Source: Bacteroidales bacterium
GTDB lineage: Bacteria > Bacteroidota > Bacteroidia > Bacteroidales > Bacteroidaceae
Direction of reading: 5' to 3'
Assembly (NCBI GenBank): GCA_004557285.1
Contig: SFEK01000103.1
Coordinates: 1-7,410, forward strand
DNA length: 7,410 bases
The notes under the pieces were generated by a model, which was not told where the DNA came from, searched no databases, and saw nothing but the letters and a program-made list of their open reading frames with translations. Below, piece by piece: positions 1 through 5,910 of this stretch; positions within the stretch are counted from its first letter, which is position 1, and each line of letters opens with the position of its first letter. Made by a program: the position numbers and the translations under genes.

Positions 1-1
1 T

Positions 2-38
2 GATTGGGGGGAAACGAGTTTGCTCGTTCCCCCCAATC
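2..38. terminator. Strong G/C hairpin, possible terminator
   Basis: GATTGGGGGGAA and CGAG on the left pair with CTCG and TTCCCCCCAATC on the right around a TTTG loop, with a single bulged A (12-14 region): a stem of about 16 bp. On the + strand it is followed by CAATTTATCATTT, which is T-rich but interrupted; on the minus strand the following bases lie outside the window. It may end priA transcription leftward, a gene entering from the left, or both. The rest of 39-419 contains only the gene remnant and repeats described separately. Confidence 0.5.
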
Positions 39-40
39 CA

Positions 41-109
41 ATTTATCATTTACAATGATCAACGACACCATTTGTACATGATACATTCAAACATTGGACA
101 TTGATTATT
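41..109. repeat. Degenerate short ACATT-type repeats
   Basis: Loose copies of a roughly 7-9 bp unit centred on ACATT occur here: GTACATG, TACATTC, ACATTGG, ACATTGA, with related ATTTATC and ATTTACAATG to the left. A similar short run, GTACATT ACACATT GATTATT, lies at 2855-2875. Both sit at the 3' end of a minus-strand frame. Such AT-rich degenerate tandem units between genes are familiar to me from Bacteroidales genomes; their function is unknown. Confidence 0.4.
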
Positions 110-338
110 GTTTTTCGAGTCTTGTTGATGCACCAGTATAGATGTATTGGAAACCGGCATACCACAATGTCCAATTGCTGAGTGTTATGGTGTAGCACTC
201 ATCAAACGTGGCTACCACGGCCTGTTGGGCATTGTCATAGCGCCAAGTGTACATGGGAAAACCTACGCCATAAAAACCACTACCACTGGTATATCTGGCA
301 CGACCGTCAAGCACATTATACTTTATTGTCGCGCATTA
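105..338 (-). pseudogene. Possible C-terminal gene remnant, unrecognised protein
   Basis: Between an in-frame stop at 336-338 and the TAA at 105-107, the minus strand encodes about 76 residues that look like real protein: CATIKYNVLDGRARY, then SGSGFYGVGFPMYTWRYDN, AVVATFDECYTITLSN and WTLWYAGFQYIYTG. The aromatic and alternating polar/hydrophobic pattern suggests beta strands of an exported protein's C-terminus. No ATG begins it; only a GTG at 312-314 inside the fragment is available. Further upstream the frame is broken by two more stops before priA ends. I do not recognise the family. It may be the decayed tail of a gene, possibly with a frameshift near 340, or a chance open frame. The similarity of its 3' flank to that of the lipoprotein gene supports a genuine gene end. 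Confidence 0.3.
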
Positions 339-419
339 ATGCTAACCAATCTTAATTCCACGCCCATTCCGCCTTATCCAAAGCATAGAGTACTTACATT
401 ATTATGGACATTATAATAA

Positions 420-2690
420 TTATTGGGGGTCGACATCAAAGTAGATTTGCAGCAGCGAATGGCCGGGGTGCTGCATGAGCCATGTCTTGGCCTGCTGAAG
501 ATATTTGCGCACACGGGGCAGGTCGATGCCCGGCTCCAACTTGAGCATGAGTTTGCGGATGTGCAGCTTCTTGACACGGCTCACCTCAGGGCGATCGGGT
601 CCCAGCACACGGGAGCCAAACCATGAGCGGAGTTGCTCGCCCAACATCATGGCGGCCTTGCCCACCACCACATCATCGGTATGTTTCAGATAGATATACA
701 CCAGGCGGCAGAAGGGTGGATAGCCAAAGGTCTTGCGCTCTTCCAACTGGTCGGCGAAAAACGAGGCATAGTCGTGGCGCACCACTTGGGTGATGACTGG
801 CAACTGCCCACTCTTGGTCTGCAAGATGACCACGCCGGGGCGGTCTTTCCGTCCGGCACGTCCTGCCACCTGCAACATCATCGTGAACGCATGTTCGTAG
901 GCACGGAAGTCGGGATAGTTGAGCATACTGTCGGCATTGAGGATGCCCACCACCGACACCTTGGCAAAATCAAGACCTTTGCTGACCATCTGTGTGCCCA
1001 CCAGCACATTGGTGCGGCAGGCTGAAAAATCGCTGATTATCCGCTCGTAGGCATCACGGCTGCGAGTGGTGTCGAGGTCCATACGCGCCACCTTGGCATC
1101 GGGGAAGAGGTTCATCACCTGGTCTTCGATCTTCTCCGTGCCATAACCACGACCACGCAAGTCGCGACTGCCACAGCAGGGGCACACCTCGGGTACGCTG
1201 TAAGTGGCTCCACAATAGTGGCAACTGAGCATGCCCAGGTGTCTGTGCAGCGACAACGACACATCGCAATGATCGCAATGGGGCACCCATCCGCAGGCGT
1301 GGCACTCTACCACCGGGGCAAAGCCTCGGCGGTTTTGAAACAGCAGCACCTGCCTGCCGCTGTCCAGCGCCTGTCGCATGGCGGCAAGCAACTGGGGCGA
1401 AAACATGCCTTCCATCATCTTTCTGCGCTGCAAATCCTTGACATCCACCACTTGTATGGCGGGCAACTGCATGTCGTTGTAGCGCGTGGCAAGGGTCGTC
1501 AGTCCGTATTTGCCCTGACGGGCATTGTAATAGCTTTCTACCGAGGGGGTGGCCGAACCCAAGAGGGTCTTGGCACCATACTGTCGGGCGAGCATGATGG
1601 CCACGCTGCGGGCATGGTAGCGGGGGGCCGGGTCTTGCTGTTTGAATGATGTCTCGTGTTCTTCATCAACGATAACCAGTCCTAATCTGCTGAAAGGAAG
1701 CAGCACCGCACTGCGGGCACCGAGAATCACGTCGTAGGGTTGTGCCGACAACTGCTTGTGCCATATTTCCACCCGTTCGGCATCAGAATACTTGGAATGG
1801 TAGATGCCTAAGCGTGATCCAAACACCCGCTGCAGCCGTTGGCGCATCTGCACGGTCAATGCAATCTCGGGCAACAGATATAGCACTTGCTGCCCCTTGT
1901 CTAAAGCCTGCCGGATGAGGTGGATATAGATTTCGGTCTTGCCGCTTGAGGTGACACCGTGCAGCAGTACCACGTTTTTGCTTTGCCACTGCCGGCAGAT
2001 GCTGTCGTAGGCCTGCTGCTGGGCGGCGCTCAGCGGTTTGGCGGCATCCAACTGTGGTGGCGTGGCATCGTTGAGCCTGCCCACCTCGTGATGGAAGGTG
2101 GTGAGCACGCCCCTTTGCACCAGTTGGCGAAACACAGCAACAGAGACGTGCGACTCGTTGAGCAGCTCGTCGCGCGACAGGGATGCGCCCCACTGGCTCT
2201 CGGTAGGCTGTTCATCGGGACGGATATCGGCCATGCGCAGGAAGGTGTGCAACAGGGCCAATTGCTTCTCTGCCCGCTTCATGCCGTCCATGGCCAGTTG
2301 CAGAGCCCTGGCTTGCCGCCATCGGGGGGCAAGGGCAACATGCACCTCGGTCTTGGGTTTATAGGCTCCAGTGGTTTTCATGCCTCCCGGCAGGGCTGCA
2401 TCATACACCTCGCCTATCGACGAGAGATAATAATCGGCCATCCACCGCCACAGTTGCAACTGCCTGTCGGACACCACCGCTGCATCATCGAGCACCATGT
2501 TGATGGGTTTCACCTTGAAAGGGGGAGTGATGTCGTGGACCGCAGAAATCAGCCCTACACATATCTTGCTTCTACCAAATGGTACAAGCACACGCTTGCC
2601 TTGACCTATACTCTGCTGCATGGCGTGGGGAACAGAATAGGTGAACAACTGGTCTAAAGGCAGGGGCAATATGACATCCACATATATCAT
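420..2690 (-). CDS. priA: Primosomal protein N', replication-restart helicase PriA
   Basis: PriA recognises stalled or repaired forks and reloads the replicative helicase; it is a 3'-5' superfamily 2 helicase. From the ATG at 2688-2690 it has 756 residues. The N-terminal 3'BD domain opens with MIYVDVILPLPLDQLFTYSVP. Helicase motifs: Walker A GVTSSGKT (about 245-252), LPEIALT, GARSAVLLPF, Walker B-type DEEH (342-345), GSATPSVES, GTQMVSKGLDF (565-575) and QVAGRAGR (607-614). Eight cysteines in four CxxC pairs (463/466, 472/475, 490/493, 503/506) form the two zinc sites. The C-terminal domain ends YFDVDPQ. An in-frame ATG at 2721-2723 would add 11 residues (MFAGKCVILHI), but these precede the conserved start and the -7 promoter box lies inside that extension, so the downstream ATG is preferred. 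It is an independent unit with its own promoter; I see no strong terminator immediately after it. Confidence 0.95.
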   Translation of the reverse strand: MIYVDVILPLPLDQLFTYSVPHAMQQSIGQGKRVLVPFGRSKICVGLISAVHDITPPFKVKPINMVLDDAAVVSDRQLQLWRWMADYYLSSIGEVYDAALPGGMKTTGAYKPKTEVHVALAPRWRQARALQLAMDGMKRAEKQLALLHTFLRMADIRPDEQPTESQWGASLSRDELLNESHVSVAVFRQLVQRGVLTTFHHEVGRLNDATPPQLDAAKPLSAAQQQAYDSICRQWQSKNVVLLHGVTSSGKTEIYIHLIRQALDKGQQVLYLLPEIALTVQMRQRLQRVFGSRLGIYHSKYSDAERVEIWHKQLSAQPYDVILGARSAVLLPFSRLGLVIVDEEHETSFKQQDPAPRYHARSVAIMLARQYGAKTLLGSATPSVESYYNARQGKYGLTTLATRYNDMQLPAIQVVDVKDLQRRKMMEGMFSPQLLAAMRQALDSGRQVLLFQNRRGFAPVVECHACGWVPHCDHCDVSLSLHRHLGMLSCHYCGATYSVPEVCPCCGSRDLRGRGYGTEKIEDQVMNLFPDAKVARMDLDTTRSRDAYERIISDFSACRTNVLVGTQMVSKGLDFAKVSVVGILNADSMLNYPDFRAYEHAFTMMLQVAGRAGRKDRPGVVILQTKSGQLPVITQVVRHDYASFFADQLEERKTFGYPPFCRLVYIYLKHTDDVVVGKAAMMLGEQLRSWFGSRVLGPDRPEVSRVKKLHIRKLMLKLEPGIDLPRVRKYLQQAKTWLMQHPGHSLLQIYFDVDPQ

Positions 2691-2696
2691 GATGTG

Positions 2697-2727
2697 CAAA
2701 ATTACGCATTTCCCTGCGAACATACAA
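2697..2727 (-). promoter_or_regulatory. priA promoter (Bacteroidetes primary sigma type)
   Basis: On the minus strand, TTG (2725-2727) and TAATTTTG (2697-2704) are separated by 20 nt. This fits the known Bacteroidetes consensus, a -33 TTG and a -7 TAnnTTTG box with roughly 19-22 nt between them. Transcription is expected to begin within a few bases of 2690, which is also the preferred priA start codon. The promoter directly follows the terminator of the upstream unit. Confidence 0.75.
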
Positions 2728-2740
2728 GAGAATTGACCAT

Positions 2741-2771
2741 AAAAAAAGGGACTATCCTCACGGACAATCCC
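2741..2771 (-). terminator. Intrinsic terminator after the lipoprotein gene
   Basis: Read on the minus strand, GGGATTGTCC and GGATAGTCCC form an uninterrupted 10-bp stem (two G-U wobbles) around a GTGA tetraloop, followed at once by seven T residues (2741-2747). There is no T run on the + strand side, so it works for leftward transcription only. It lies 99 nt after the lipoprotein stop and just upstream of the priA promoter, separating the two transcription units. Confidence 0.9.
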
Positions 2772-2850
2772 CCAACAACAACTTAAACAATTAATTTAGT
2801 GTATAGAAAACTAATATAAATCTTTGGCGAAGGTACGACTTTTTTCTCAT

Positions 2851-2875
2851 ATTTGTACATTACACATTGATTATT
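2851..2875. repeat. ACATT-type repeat at the lipoprotein 3' end
   Basis: ATTTGTACAT followed by ACATTGATTATT; both words also occur at 70-79 and 98-109. In each place ACATTGA directly abuts the TTA that is the TAA stop codon of the minus-strand frame. In this copy three heptads (GTACATT, ACACATT, GATTATT) are in register. Confidence 0.4.
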
Positions 2876-3605
2876 TAAGGTACTTTAAGGAAAAAGTCTT
2901 GACCACCTTACCCTCGTAGGTGTTGATGCTCACCTGCAGACTGTCATCGGCCGTCAAGGATTCGGGGATGAACGGTATGGAGAGACTGATATAGAGCTTG
3001 GCCGAATAATACTCGGGCACACCGTTCTGGTCGTGGTACAACCTCAGTTTGGCCGTTCGCCTGCCGTCGTCGCCCTGTGACACACCGTCGAATATCCAGC
3101 CCACCACCTGGCTTTCCATGGCTCCATCCACCGTACCGGTCTTCACATCCAGGTCAAAGTTGACATACTTGCCGTTGCTGCTCGGCCAAGCACTCTGAAA
3201 CACCACTGGGTCGGTTTTCGGTTTCAGTCCGTAATGCCCCGGACGATAGACTTTAGGATTTTGAACGGGAAGCACACTGAGGGGCAAGATGTGGGCAGAA
3301 CCATCTTCGTTGACCTCTTGATTATAATACAGCAGGGCACGATACACCGAGTCGGGGGTGGTGGTCCACGAGGTCTTCAGCCTACGGGCCAACTGCAGGT
3401 GTTCGCCATCATCGGTCAGCGCCGACACCACATACGACTCGTTGTCGGTGGAGGCCTCAACGAAATCGGCACGCAGATACGACAGACTGCCGTCGCCCGT
3501 ATGATAGGGGTCGCTGCTGCACGCCGCCAAGCACAAGACAAGCCACAGCCAATGAAAGAAGGTCTTCGCAGTCATGGTCTTCTGGTGTGTTCTATTCTTT
3601 TCCAT
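2871..3605 (-). CDS. NigD-like lipoprotein
   Basis: A 244-residue exported protein in the chosen frame. The start at 3603-3605 (ATG) gives a lipoprotein signal peptide: a basic N-terminus, the hydrophobic core FFHWLWLVLCLAA and the lipobox LAAC, with lipidated Cys29. An alternative ATG at 3573-3575 (MTAKTFFHWLW) gives a more compact signal with the Cys at 19. The open frame extends to 3749, but that would overlap the acyltransferase and bury the signal peptide, so I reject it. The mature part begins SSDPYHTGDGS. The C-terminal half has NigD_C-type features: GHYGLKPKTDPVVF, YVNFDLDVKTG, VGWIFDGV and LRLYHDQNGVPEYYSAKLYISLSIP (from 187). The N-terminal half would be the OB-like NigD_N domain. 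NigD is named after the nigrescin bacteriocin locus of Prevotella nigrescens; the biochemical function of the family is unknown. No bacteriocin genes are visible here. Transcription probably ends at the terminator at 2741-2771. Confidence 0.82.
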   Translation of the reverse strand: MEKNRTHQKTMTAKTFFHWLWLVLCLAACSSDPYHTGDGSLSYLRADFVEASTDNESYVVSALTDDGEHLQLARRLKTSWTTTPDSVYRALLYYNQEVNEDGSAHILPLSVLPVQNPKVYRPGHYGLKPKTDPVVFQSAWPSSNGKYVNFDLDVKTGTVDGAMESQVVGWIFDGVSQGDDGRRTAKLRLYHDQNGVPEYYSAKLYISLSIPFIPESLTADDSLQVSINTYEGKVVKTFSLKYLK

Positions 3606-3621
3606 CGTAAGTTTTACATTT

Positions 3622-3676
3622 GTGGGTCTTATCTCGTTTGCATGATATGTGATCAGAGCAAACGAATAGGACCCAC
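3622..3676 (-). promoter_or_regulatory. Large imperfect hairpin in the acyltransferase-lipoprotein gap
   Basis: Two arms (3622-3641 and 3658-3676) are nearly complementary: an outer GTGGGTC/GACCCAC 7-mer, a TAT-containing middle with one mismatch (a G-T wobble on the + strand) and one bulge, and an inner CGTTTGC/GCAAACG 7-mer. In the 16-nt loop a TGAT/ATCA pair can extend the fold. The structure begins 15 nt after the acyltransferase stop and ends 16 nt before the lipoprotein ATG. Downstream on the minus strand it is A-rich (CAAATGTAAAAC), so it is not a standard intrinsic terminator for the genes. It could be an RNA processing or stability element, a translational control element, a protein-binding palindrome, or a dispersed repeat. 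The structure is directly visible; the role is inference. Confidence 0.6.
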
Positions 3677-3691
3677 CTTTAATCTTTTCCG

Positions 3692-4846
3692 TCACCGGGT
3701 GGCCTTGAGATGGTTCACCACAGGATTGGCATACATCTTCAGCATACACTGGCGCAGATAAGGTTCGTCTTTGTCGGGCAAGACAATCTTTGACAATTGT
3801 GCATCGAGATAGGCGGCAAACTGCTCCTCGTCGTGTGCAGTGTATTGCGCACTATGGTCTTTTGAACCGTTGAGCATGTCGAGTGCCACATAGTTGCAGG
3901 GATAGAGGCGGTAGTTGCGGTGAATCTCCTGGTCGATGTGTGCGGCGATGATGTCGAATATCTCGGTTTTGGGCGTGGCAGGGTCGAGCTGCTCGAGCCA
4001 TTGGTCGATGCATGGTGCTGCATGATAATGAATGCGCCCTTTGTAGCCCATGATGCCCGTCTGCATGCTGACGACATCATCCTGCTTTGACTTCTTCCAG
4101 CCGGGCACGTCGCGCTTCAGCTGGAACTCCTGCGCCTTGAGCCAGTCGCACGGGTCGTATTCGTAGGAGATGGCCAAGGGCACGATGTGCAGGGCCGATA
4201 GCCGTTGCTGCACGCTGCCACGCTGGCCGCCAAAAGCCATCATCTTGAGGATGGCTGGCTGTGTCAAGTCGTCAGAGTCTTTGGCACGCCCTTCACGCTG
4301 TGCAATCCAGATATTGTCTTGCTTTTCCTCGATCACGAAGTGCATGTAGTCGGACATGAGTTTGCTTGACGCCAGCGTCTCTCTCGGCGACAAGCCACGG
4401 CGGACAATGAACGACTTGTTGACGCGAACCAAATCCTTTACCCAAGGCAGCGAGAGGAGGTTGTCGCCGATGGCTATCTCGCAGGTGGTGGGAAAATGGT
4501 GGTCGATGAGCATCACGGAGAGCAAGGCCGAGTCGAGCACAATGTCGCGGTGGTTGCTCACAAAGGTGTAGCGGTGCTGCGCACTGACGGCCGTCGTGTC
4601 CATCGTGCATCCTGCCGATGCCTTGTCGAGCAGACGATGCAGGAAACCGTGGCACAAGCGCATCTGGAACTCCAGGTTGGTGTGGCACGAGCGTATCAGT
4701 GCTGCAAGCTGGTCAAACGGCACGTCGGGCATGGCATAAGCCATCACCGCACGAAACTGTGGGTCGGCCAACAGACGGTCGTATACCTGGGGCAATTCTT
4801 CAGGCTCAAAGGGCCTGATATCGTCAAACGCTGCTGGTATTTTCAT
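3692..4846 (-). CDS. PlsB/PlsC-like glycerophospholipid acyltransferase family protein
   Basis: This 384-residue protein looks like a glycerol-phosphate or lysophospholipid acyltransferase; Bacteroidales versions are often named 1-acyl-sn-glycerol-3-phosphate acyltransferase. Acyltransferase blocks appear in the right order: SNHRDIVLDSALL (97-109, block I), GDNLLSLPWVKDLVRVNKSFIVRRG (127-151, block II), WIAQREGRAKDSDD (180-193, the equivalent of FPEGTRS) and IVPLAISYEYDPCD (221-234, block IV). Block I is unusual: His99 and Asp105 are separated by five residues instead of the classical four (HX4D). I see no clear membrane helix, so it may be peripheral, acting at the inner face of the cytoplasmic membrane. 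The true acceptor could be glycerol-3-phosphate, lysophosphatidate, an ornithine lipid precursor or another lipid. The start is ATG 4844-4846, only 11 nt after the ddl stop, so translation is probably linked. The stop is TGA, followed after 15 nt by a large hairpin. Confidence 0.85.
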   Translation of the reverse strand: MKIPAAFDDIRPFEPEELPQVYDRLLADPQFRAVMAYAMPDVPFDQLAALIRSCHTNLEFQMRLCHGFLHRLLDKASAGCTMDTTAVSAQHRYTFVSNHRDIVLDSALLSVMLIDHHFPTTCEIAIGDNLLSLPWVKDLVRVNKSFIVRRGLSPRETLASSKLMSDYMHFVIEEKQDNIWIAQREGRAKDSDDLTQPAILKMMAFGGQRGSVQQRLSALHIVPLAISYEYDPCDWLKAQEFQLKRDVPGWKKSKQDDVVSMQTGIMGYKGRIHYHAAPCIDQWLEQLDPATPKTEIFDIIAAHIDQEIHRNYRLYPCNYVALDMLNGSKDHSAQYTAHDEEQFAAYLDAQLSKIVLPDKDEPYLRQCMLKMYANPVVNHLKATR

Positions 4847-4857
4847 GGCTTATGGTT

Positions 4858-5880
4858 TTATTCCACTCTGAATTGGTTTTCCACAATGTCGGTGAGCACA
4901 TCGGTCATGCTCAGTCCGGCGGCACGCACCTGCTGCGGTATAAAACTGGTGGCTGTCATGCCTGGGGTGGTATTCACCTCAATCATATTCACCTTATCAA
5001 CCACCTCACCGTTTTCGTTTTTCTCGTGACTGATGATGAAGTCGATGCGTATCATGCCGTTGCAATGCAGGATGTCGTAGATATGACTGGTGATCTGGCT
5101 CACGCGGCGTGCCGTTTCTTCAGGTATTCTTGCCGGGGTGATTTCCTGCACTTGCCCGTTGTATTTGGCATCATAGTCAAAAAACTCGCGTGTGGTCACC
5201 ACCTCAGTGGCGGGCAACACCACGCTCTTGTCACGGGTCTTGTAGCAACCGATGGATATTTCCGTGCCCTCGACATATTGTTCAACCATCACATCCTCGC
5301 TCTCCAGCAGCGCCTTGCGTATGGCAGGGGCCAGCTGGTCTTTATTCTTCACCTTTGACACGCCAAAACTGCTACCGTCGGCTGCCGGTTTCACAAAGCA
5401 GGGCATACCGATACGCGCTTCTATCTCGTCGTCGCTCACCAGTTCTTCATACCCTTTGCGTATGAGCAGACTGTCGGGCACACGCACTCCATAGCCACGC
5501 AGGTATTGGTTGAGTACAAATTTGTTGAAGGTTAGAGCCTCGACCAGTACTCCACTGGTGGAGTAAGGCAGATGAGCCAATTCGAAGAATCCTTGCAGAA
5601 TGCCATTCTCACCTGGTGTGCCATGGATGGTGATGTAGGCATAATCGAACTGCACAAAGCGTCCGTTCTCCATAAAAGAAAAATCGTTGCGGTCGATGGG
5701 CGCCGTGGTGCCGTCGGCCAGTTCCACATGCCAGTCGGCACCTCTCACAACGACGATATAGACATCGTAACGATTCTTGTCGAAGAAGGAATAAAGCCCT
5801 TGTGCCGAACGCAAAGACACTTCATACTCTGATGAATCGCCACCGCAGACAATGGCGATTGTCCTTTTTAGATTTTTCAT
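4858..5880 (-). CDS. ddl: D-alanine--D-alanine ligase
   Basis: This 340-residue cytoplasmic ATP-grasp enzyme joins two D-alanines to give the dipeptide used by MurF for the peptidoglycan stem peptide. Signatures in order: GGDSSEYEVSLRSA (13-26), HGTPGENGILQG (86-97), PYSTSGVLVEALTFNK (105-120), PCFVKPAADGSSFGVSKV (160-177), VEQYVEGTEISIG (199-211), FFDYDAKYNGQ (233-243), RIDFI (278-282) and IEVNTTPGMTATSFIPQQ (300-317). Matching these to E. coli DdlB puts the Glu15/Ser150/Tyr216 triad at Glu18, Ser170 and Tyr240, and metal ligands at Asp280, Glu301 and Asn303. Tyr rather than Phe or His at 240 points to a normal D-Ala-D-Ala ligase, not a D-Ala-D-Lac (vancomycin-resistance type) ligase. The start ATG (5878-5880) follows an A-rich leader. 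The gene is complete and nothing looks damaged. It sits between rluD (30 nt) and the acyltransferase (11 nt). Confidence 0.96.
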   Translation of the reverse strand: MKNLKRTIAIVCGGDSSEYEVSLRSAQGLYSFFDKNRYDVYIVVVRGADWHVELADGTTAPIDRNDFSFMENGRFVQFDYAYITIHGTPGENGILQGFFELAHLPYSTSGVLVEALTFNKFVLNQYLRGYGVRVPDSLLIRKGYEELVSDDEIEARIGMPCFVKPAADGSSFGVSKVKNKDQLAPAIRKALLESEDVMVEQYVEGTEISIGCYKTRDKSVVLPATEVVTTREFFDYDAKYNGQVQEITPARIPEETARRVSQITSHIYDILHCNGMIRIDFIISHEKNENGEVVDKVNMIEVNTTPGMTATSFIPQQVRAAGLSMTDVLTDIVENQFRVE

Positions 5881-5910
5881 TTGCTTTATTTTATTTAGAT
5901 GGGTTCTTGT

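Noticed and set aside
147..416. An 89-codon + strand open frame in the region after priA
   Set aside because: It overlaps the more protein-like minus-strand remnant and has a Thr/Pro-rich low-information sequence (TTTTGISG, STPIPPYPK), with no upstream promoter seen.
398..420. ATTATTAT/ATAATAAT hairpin at the priA stop codon as a terminator
   Set aside because: The stem is eight A-T pairs only, with no G-C and no following T run on the minus strand; too weak to call.
1959..2657. A 232-codon + strand open frame opposite priA
   Set aside because: It lies wholly within the well-supported priA coding region; its composition is Gly/His/Leu-rich, no motif is visible, and no promoter is evident.
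2815..2845. TACCTTCG on the minus strand as a -7 box for a small RNA ending at the 2741 terminator
   Set aside because: It departs from TAnnTTTG at one position and has no TTG at the expected upstream distance.
5548..5565. Palindrome TACTCCAC-TG-GTGGAGTA inside ddl
   Set aside because: It falls on codons for the conserved PYSTSGVL segment of the ligase, so protein constraint and chance explain it.
4858..5880. ddl as a vancomycin-resistance type D-Ala-D-Lac ligase
   Set aside because: Tyr240 in DYDAKY is the D-Ala-D-Ala type residue, and no vanH, vanX or vanRS genes are nearby.
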